Positions 59,311 through 64,000 of a DNA stretch of 64,000 bases are shown in pieces. The notes under the pieces are model-generated. The model was not told the DNA's origin and made no database searches. It worked only from the letters and a program-made list of their open reading frames with translations. The position numbers were made by a program, and so were the translations under genes. Source of the stretch: Flavobacterium cheongpyeongense (GTDB lineage Bacteria > Bacteroidota > Bacteroidia > Flavobacteriales > Flavobacteriaceae); NCBI RefSeq assembly GCF_003202435.1, contig NZ_QJHK01000004.1:62001-126000 (forward strand). Direction: 5' to 3'. Numbering within the stretch: position 1 is the stretch's first letter; the number at the start of each line of letters is the position of its first letter.

Positions 59311-61884
59311 TTGAAAAAGATTTTTACAAAAATAACAGCATTTATTCTAATAGCAATACTTATTTGCGCTTGTAATGCTGTGAAAAGAATTCCAGGCGGA
59401 AAAAACTTACTTACAAAAAATGATATTATTGTAAACGGAAAATCCACTAATGATGAGACGGCTTCAAATCAGATGTATCAAAAGCCAAACAGTAATTTAT
59501 TAGGTTATAAGCTGCGTTTGAATTTATATAATCTGGCAAAATTAAATCCTGATTCCAGCTATCAGGCAAAATTTAAAAACAACCCGGGCAAATATGAGCG
59601 CCAATCTAAAATATTATCTGCAAAACAGGTAGATCGTCTCGGACAATCTTTTCTTTACAAAGGCATCCATGAATTCTTAAAAAAAACCGGTGAACCTCCT
59701 GTAATTATTGACACTTCAAAAACTAAAAAAACTTTGCTTCGTTTGAAATCCTATTATTTTAATAATGGATATTTTAATGTAACAACAAATTATGATATTG
59801 ATTCTGTTGGTTATAAAAGAGCCAAAATCAACTACAACATTACAACTGGTCCGATGTACACATTAGATTCTATTAGGCGAAGCATAAGCACTCCGGCATT
59901 GGATTCTTTATACATAAAAAACACTGAACCCTCTTTTTTAAAATCTGGAAATCAATTTAAAACAAGTGATTTCGAAGAAGAAAAAAATCGTGTTACTACC
60001 TATTTTAGAAATCACGGAGCTTATTATTTTCAGCCAACGTATGTTACTTTTGATGTTGATACAATTGGTAAAAAAAACAAAGCCGATATAAATTTAATTA
60101 TTAAAGATAACAGCATACAAGAAAAGGATTCCAGCAGGACAGAACCTTTTAAATTGTACAAAATCAGCGACGTTAATATTTATACTGATTATTCTCCCGC
60201 ACGTGCAAAAAGCCAAATTAAGGACAGCACTACCTACAACAACTTTAATTTGTACAGTTATGACAAGTTAAAATACAAACCCCGGGCAATTACAGATGCT
60301 ATTTTCATCACAAAAGGAAGTACTTATGCAGATTTCAGAACCACTCTTTCGTCACGTTACCTAAACAACCTTAAAATTTTCAATTATCCATCGATACAAT
60401 ATGAAGTTGACAGACGGGATTCAACTGCCCAATCCTTAATTGCAAAAGTTTATTTAACCCCGAGAAAAAAATACAGTTTTGGAGCTACTTTAGATTTAAC
60501 CCATTCCAATATCCAGGATTTTGGAATTGGAGCCAGTGTTTCCGAAACGATTCGGAATGTATTTAACAGGGCAGAAACTCTGGAAATTTCTGCACGTGCA
60601 AACATAGGTTCTTCAAAAGATATGGCCAATCCTAATAATAATTTCTTTAATGTTTCAGAATATGGGGTTGACATGAAACTTAATTTTCCAAGAATTTTAA
60701 TGCCTTTTGGTACCGAGAAAATTATTCCGAAAAGCATGATTCCATCTACAGCAATAGCAGCTGGTTTTTCAAAACAAAGAAATATCGGTCTGGATAAGGA
60801 AAATTTCACTGGTGGTTTATCCTATCTTTGGTCTCCAAAAAGATACAACTCTGCAAAATTAGAATTACTGAACGCCCAATATGTTCGTAACCTAAACCCT
60901 GATAATTATTTTAAGGTCTATACTTCTTCTTATGATGAGTTGAATGGTATTGCAAGAGATTACAATATCACCCCTGAAAACTGGGGAGATACACCCGAAG
61001 AACAAAATCGAAAAAACCTAACCATACCTAAAGGGACAACAGGTTTCACAAATGATGTCATCAATAACAAAACAACATTGACAGCATCAGATCCAGAATA
61101 CAAAAACATTGAAAGTATCGAAGAAAGAAGAGTACGTTTGACTGAGAATGATTTTATTTTAGCCACCAGTTACACGTTTACAAAAACAACAAAAAAGGAT
61201 TTAGCAGATAATACTTTTTATCAGTTTAAAGCCAAAATAGAGTCCGCAGGAACTTTATTATCGGCTATTTCAAGTGTTGCAAATCTGCCTAAAAACTCAA
61301 CTGGCAATTATGAAATCTTTAATCTGGAATATTCAGAATATCTAAAAACAGAATTTGACTACATCAAGCACTGGGATTTTGGAAAAGAAAAAGTACTGGC
61401 CGTGAGAAGCTTTTTTGGTATCGCAATTCCTTTTGGGAATTCAGATTATATTCCGTTTTCACGAAGTTATTATTCCGGCGGATCAAATGATAATCGTGCC
61501 TGGCAGCCTTATGCGTTAGGTCCCGGAAGCACAAATGCAGTAAATGATTTTAATGAAGCCAATATGAAACTTGCCCTTAGCGGTGAATTTAGGTTCAGAA
61601 TTTTCGGAGATGTTAAAGGTGCTATTTTTGCTGACGCCGGAAATATCTGGAATGTCCTCGATAATGTAACTGATGAAAAGGCAAAATTCTCCGGCTTAAA
61701 CGATTTCGAAGAAATAGCTTTAGGATCCGGATTTGGTTTACGGTACGATTTAAGCTTTTTTGTTATCCGTTTAGATTTAGGCTTTAAGACTTACAATCCG
61801 GCGCATGACAAGGGAGACAGATGGTTTAAAGAATACAATTTTGGACACTCGGTTTTAAATTTTGGGATAAATTATCCGTTCTAA
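59311..61884 (+). CDS. BamA/TamA-like outer-membrane assembly protein (TamL type), TTG start
   Basis: The 857-residue lipoprotein-like protein begins with TTG (no in-frame ATG fits), giving KKIFTKITAFILIAILICACN with a lipobox Cys. POTRA-like repeats follow (residues about 100-380, for example YYFNNGYFNVTTNYDIDSVG), then a surface-antigen D15 barrel ending FGINYPF. Lipid-modified BamA homologues of this kind (TamL) are known in Bacteroidota. It likely helps insert outer-membrane proteins. Partner tamB is not in the window. Confidence 0.88.
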   Translation: MKKIFTKITAFILIAILICACNAVKRIPGGKNLLTKNDIIVNGKSTNDETASNQMYQKPNSNLLGYKLRLNLYNLAKLNPDSSYQAKFKNNPGKYERQSKILSAKQVDRLGQSFLYKGIHEFLKKTGEPPVIIDTSKTKKTLLRLKSYYFNNGYFNVTTNYDIDSVGYKRAKINYNITTGPMYTLDSIRRSISTPALDSLYIKNTEPSFLKSGNQFKTSDFEEEKNRVTTYFRNHGAYYFQPTYVTFDVDTIGKKNKADINLIIKDNSIQEKDSSRTEPFKLYKISDVNIYTDYSPARAKSQIKDSTTYNNFNLYSYDKLKYKPRAITDAIFITKGSTYADFRTTLSSRYLNNLKIFNYPSIQYEVDRRDSTAQSLIAKVYLTPRKKYSFGATLDLTHSNIQDFGIGASVSETIRNVFNRAETLEISARANIGSSKDMANPNNNFFNVSEYGVDMKLNFPRILMPFGTEKIIPKSMIPSTAIAAGFSKQRNIGLDKENFTGGLSYLWSPKRYNSAKLELLNAQYVRNLNPDNYFKVYTSSYDELNGIARDYNITPENWGDTPEEQNRKNLTIPKGTTGFTNDVINNKTTLTASDPEYKNIESIEERRVRLTENDFILATSYTFTKTTKKDLADNTFYQFKAKIESAGTLLSAISSVANLPKNSTGNYEIFNLEYSEYLKTEFDYIKHWDFGKEKVLAVRSFFGIAIPFGNSDYIPFSRSYYSGGSNDNRAWQPYALGPGSTNAVNDFNEANMKLALSGEFRFRIFGDVKGAIFADAGNIWNVLDNVTDEKAKFSGLNDFEEIALGSGFGLRYDLSFFVIRLDLGFKTYNPAHDKGDRWFKEYNFGHSVLNFGINYPF

Positions 61885-61898
61885 TGCTAATTAATTCT

Positions 61899-61906
61899 TA
61901 TTTTTG
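61899..61906 (+). promoter_or_regulatory. fbaA -7 box
   Basis: TATTTTTG fits TAnnTTTG, 37 bases before the aldolase start; the -33 region falls in the end of the upstream gene. Confidence 0.5.
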
Positions 61907-61943
61907 CAACCTAAAAACCTAAAAACAACTAAAAAAAATTACA

Positions 61944-63011
61944 ATGGCACACAATATCAAACCAGGAGTAGCTACAGGAGATCAGGTACAGGAAATCTTT
62001 AATTATGCAAAAGAAAAAGGTTTTGCACTTCCTGCAGTAAACGTAACAGGATCAAGCACAATTAACGGAGTTCTTGAAACTGCTGCAAAACTTAACGCTC
62101 CGGTTATCATTCAGTTTTCAAACGGAGGAGCACAATTCAACGCTGGAAAAGGATTATCCAATGCAGGTGAAAAAGCAGCTATTGCAGGAGGTATCGCAGG
62201 AGCAAAACACATCCATACTTTAGCAGAAGCTTACGGTGCAACTGTTATTTTACATACTGACCACTGTGCAAAAAAATTATTACCTTGGATTGATGGTTTG
62301 TTAGATGCATCTGAAAAACATTTTGCAGAAACAGGAAAACCATTATTCAGTTCTCACATGATCGATTTGTCTGAGGAGCCAATCGAAGAAAATATTGAGA
62401 TCTGTAAAGAGTATTTGGCAAGAATGAGCAAAATGGGAATGACATTAGAAATCGAGCTTGGTATTACAGGTGGTGAAGAAGATGGTGTTGACAACTCTGA
62501 TGTTGACAGTTCAAAATTATACACACAGCCAGAAGAAGTAGCTTATGCTTACGAAGAATTATCTAAAGTAAGCCCTAAATTTACAATTGCAGCTGCTTTT
62601 GGTAACGTTCACGGAGTTTACAAGCCAGGAAACGTAAAATTGACTCCAAAAATATTAAAAAATTCTCAGGATTTCGTACAAAACAAATTCAACACTGGTC
62701 ATAATCCGGTAGATTTCGTTTTCCACGGAGGTTCAGGTTCTACACTTGAAGAAATCAGAGAAGGAATTAGCTACGGAGTTATCAAAATGAACATCGATAC
62801 CGATTTACAATTTGCATATACCGAAGGAATTCGTGATTATATGGTTAAAAACATTGACTATTTAAAATCACAAATTGGTAACCCTGAAGGTGCTGATGCC
62901 CCTAACAAAAAATATTATGACCCAAGAAGATGGGTTCGTGAAAGCGAAGTAACATTCAACGCAAGACTTGAGCAAGCTTTTGCAGATTTGAATAACGTAA
63001 ATACATTATAA
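61944..63011 (+). CDS. fbaA: Fructose-bisphosphate aldolase, class II
   Basis: The 355-residue zinc enzyme interconverts fructose-1,6-bisphosphate with two triose phosphates. ILHTDHCAKKLLPWIDG near residue 106 supplies the catalytic Asp and a zinc His. FGNVHGVYKPGNVKL and DFVFHGGSGSTLEEIREG contain the other zinc His residues, and GVIKMNIDTDLQFAY is the phosphate-binding end. Length fits the class IIA type. It is followed by a repeat-rich gap and accD. Confidence 0.97.
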   Translation: MAHNIKPGVATGDQVQEIFNYAKEKGFALPAVNVTGSSTINGVLETAAKLNAPVIIQFSNGGAQFNAGKGLSNAGEKAAIAGGIAGAKHIHTLAEAYGATVILHTDHCAKKLLPWIDGLLDASEKHFAETGKPLFSSHMIDLSEEPIEENIEICKEYLARMSKMGMTLEIELGITGGEEDGVDNSDVDSSKLYTQPEEVAYAYEELSKVSPKFTIAAAFGNVHGVYKPGNVKLTPKILKNSQDFVQNKFNTGHNPVDFVFHGGSGSTLEEIREGISYGVIKMNIDTDLQFAYTEGIRDYMVKNIDYLKSQIGNPEGADAPNKKYYDPRRWVRESEVTFNARLEQAFADLNNVNTL

Positions 63012-63082
63012 AAAGTGATCACAGTATACCGTTTTAAGTTTTCAGCTCAAAAATGCTGAAAATTTAAAACGGTTTATTAAAA

Positions 63083-63116
63083 ACTGAACACTGAAGTTGA
63101 TTACTGAACACTGAAT
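63083..63116 (+). repeat. 7-base tandem repeat in the accD leader
   Basis: Units actgaac, actgaag, ttgatt, actgaac, actgaat end 9 bases before the accD ATG. It is the same unit type as seen before etfA and, on the coding strand, before cysN and cysD. Confidence 0.7.
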
Positions 63117-63125
63117 ACTATAAAG

Positions 63126-63980
63126 ATGGCTTGGTTTAAAAGACAGGAAAAAGGGATTACGACTGCTACAGAAGACAAGATGGACGTTCCGAAAGGATTG
63201 TGGTACAAATCTCCAACCGGAAAAATTATTGATGCTGACGAATTAGCTAGAAACTTATTCGTGAGCCCTGAAGATGATTTTCATGTTAGAATTGGAAGCG
63301 CGACCTATTTTGAAATTTTATTTGACAACAACGAATTTGTTGAGTTAGATAAAAACATGACTTCTAAAGATCCTTTGCATTTTGTGGATACAAAAAAATA
63401 TGCAGAGCGTTTGAAAGATGTAATGGAAAAAACACATCTTAAAGACGCTGTACGCACAGGAGTTGGAAAATCAAAAGGAAAAGAACTTGTAATCTGCTGT
63501 ATGGATTTCGCTTTCATCGGCGGATCTATGGGAGCTGTTGTAGGTGAAAAAATCGCAAGAGGTATTGACCATGCGATCAAAAACAAACTTCCTTTTGTAA
63601 TGATTTCTAAATCTGGCGGTGCACGTATGATGGAAGCAGCATATTCATTAATGCAATTGGCGAAAACATCCGTAAAATTAGCTCAACTTGCAGAAGCTGG
63701 CTTGCCTTACATTTCTTTATGTACTGATCCAACTACAGGAGGAACTACTGCGTCTTACGCTATGTTAGGAGACATCAATATCTCTGAGCCAGGTGCTTTG
63801 ATTGGTTTTGCCGGTCCGCGTGTAGTTCGTGATACTACCGGAAAAGATTTACCAGAAGGTTTTCAAACTGCTGAATTCCTTTTAGAACATGGTTTCCTTG
63901 ATTTTATTACACCAAGAAAAGATTTAAAAGACAAAATCAACTTATATATTGATTTGATTCAGAATAATAATATTAGATAG
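63126..63980 (+). CDS. accD: Acetyl-CoA carboxylase carboxyltransferase subunit beta, lacking the zinc-ribbon cysteines
   Basis: The 284-residue protein transfers carboxyl from biotin to acetyl-CoA together with AccA. The crotonase-type core is normal: [41 protein letters not shown] and [17 protein letters not shown]. At the N-terminus, where most AccD proteins have a four-cysteine zinc ribbon, it reads [16 protein letters not shown] and [15 protein letters not shown], with no Cys at any ligand position. The region is conserved in length, so this is loss of ligands rather than truncation. Confidence 0.95.
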   Translation: MAWFKRQEKGITTATEDKMDVPKGLWYKSPTGKIIDADELARNLFVSPEDDFHVRIGSATYFEILFDNNEFVELDKNMTSKDPLHFVDTKKYAERLKDVMEKTHLKDAVRTGVGKSKGKELVICCMDFAFIGGSMGAVVGEKIARGIDHAIKNKLPFVMISKSGGARMMEAAYSLMQLAKTSVKLAQLAEAGLPYISLCTDPTTGGTTASYAMLGDINISEPGALIGFAGPRVVRDTTGKDLPEGFQTAEFLLEHGFLDFITPRKDLKDKINLYIDLIQNNNIR

Positions 63981-64000
63981 TTTAAAAACTGTCTGAAACA

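Overview
The window is about 34% GC chromosomal DNA of a Bacteroidota bacterium, almost certainly Flavobacterium or a close relative. The evidence is a SusC/SusD pair, a PorT-type IX secretion protein, GLPGLI and DUF5686 proteins, promoters of the TTTG-N18-20-TAnnTTTG type, A-rich leaders without Shine-Dalgarno sequences, and flavobacterial 3'-end repeats. No rRNA, tRNA, phage, transposase or CRISPR array was found.

Bases 1-9700 hold assimilatory sulfate reduction: a leftward series of cysH (APS reductase), cysD, cysN, siroheme sulfite reductase with a C-terminal HEPN-like region, cobA, a precorrin-2 dehydrogenase and ferredoxin-NADP reductase. A divergent TauE/SafE permease and an Rrf2 regulator lie beside it. 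Bases 9800-13700 hold an RDD/hydrolase/RDD trio, metZ, OsmC and DUF1330 genes. Bases 13700-21900 hold methionine synthesis: thrA, metX, metY and divergent metK. Sulfide from the first block is the substrate of the sulfhydrylases in the second.

The most interesting part is the control region of the methionine genes. Upstream of both metX-thrA and metY, all on the minus strand, are two tandem Met/Cys-containing leader peptides. Each has its own Rho-independent terminator, and each peptide carries or adjoins a short segment complementary to the 5' arm of that terminator, as in classical attenuation. Each tandem pair is followed by a small open reading frame (66 and 54 codons), and the two small proteins share a C-terminal signature (SLL..MY..ENE.LFI). 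metX has a SAM-I riboswitch as a further layer. The metK leader can be folded into something resembling a SAM-II pseudoknot. A motif around CGATAGGGTAAT lies upstream of cysH, tauE and metY.

Bases 21900-28900 hold an M28 peptidase, an outer-membrane barrel/GLPGLI pair, an unknown secreted protein and a deoxynucleoside kinase. Bases 28900-43500 are a polysaccharide utilisation locus, probably for a beta-glucan: a membrane-spanning propeller/LuxR regulator, SusC, SusD, a lipoprotein, GH5, an exo/endonuclease/phosphatase-fold protein and GH3. Between the lipoprotein and GH5 are the remains of what looks like an internally deleted GH30 gene.

Bases 43500-64000 are mainly housekeeping: a membrane pyrophosphatase with a Cys-rich tail, soluble pyrophosphatase, DNA glycosylase, DUF5686 protein, pdhB, etfBA, a bifunctional nuclease, thyA, folA, menG/ubiE, porT, a TrmH-type methyltransferase, a BamA/TamA-like protein, fructose-bisphosphate aldolase, and an accD lacking the zinc-ribbon cysteines.
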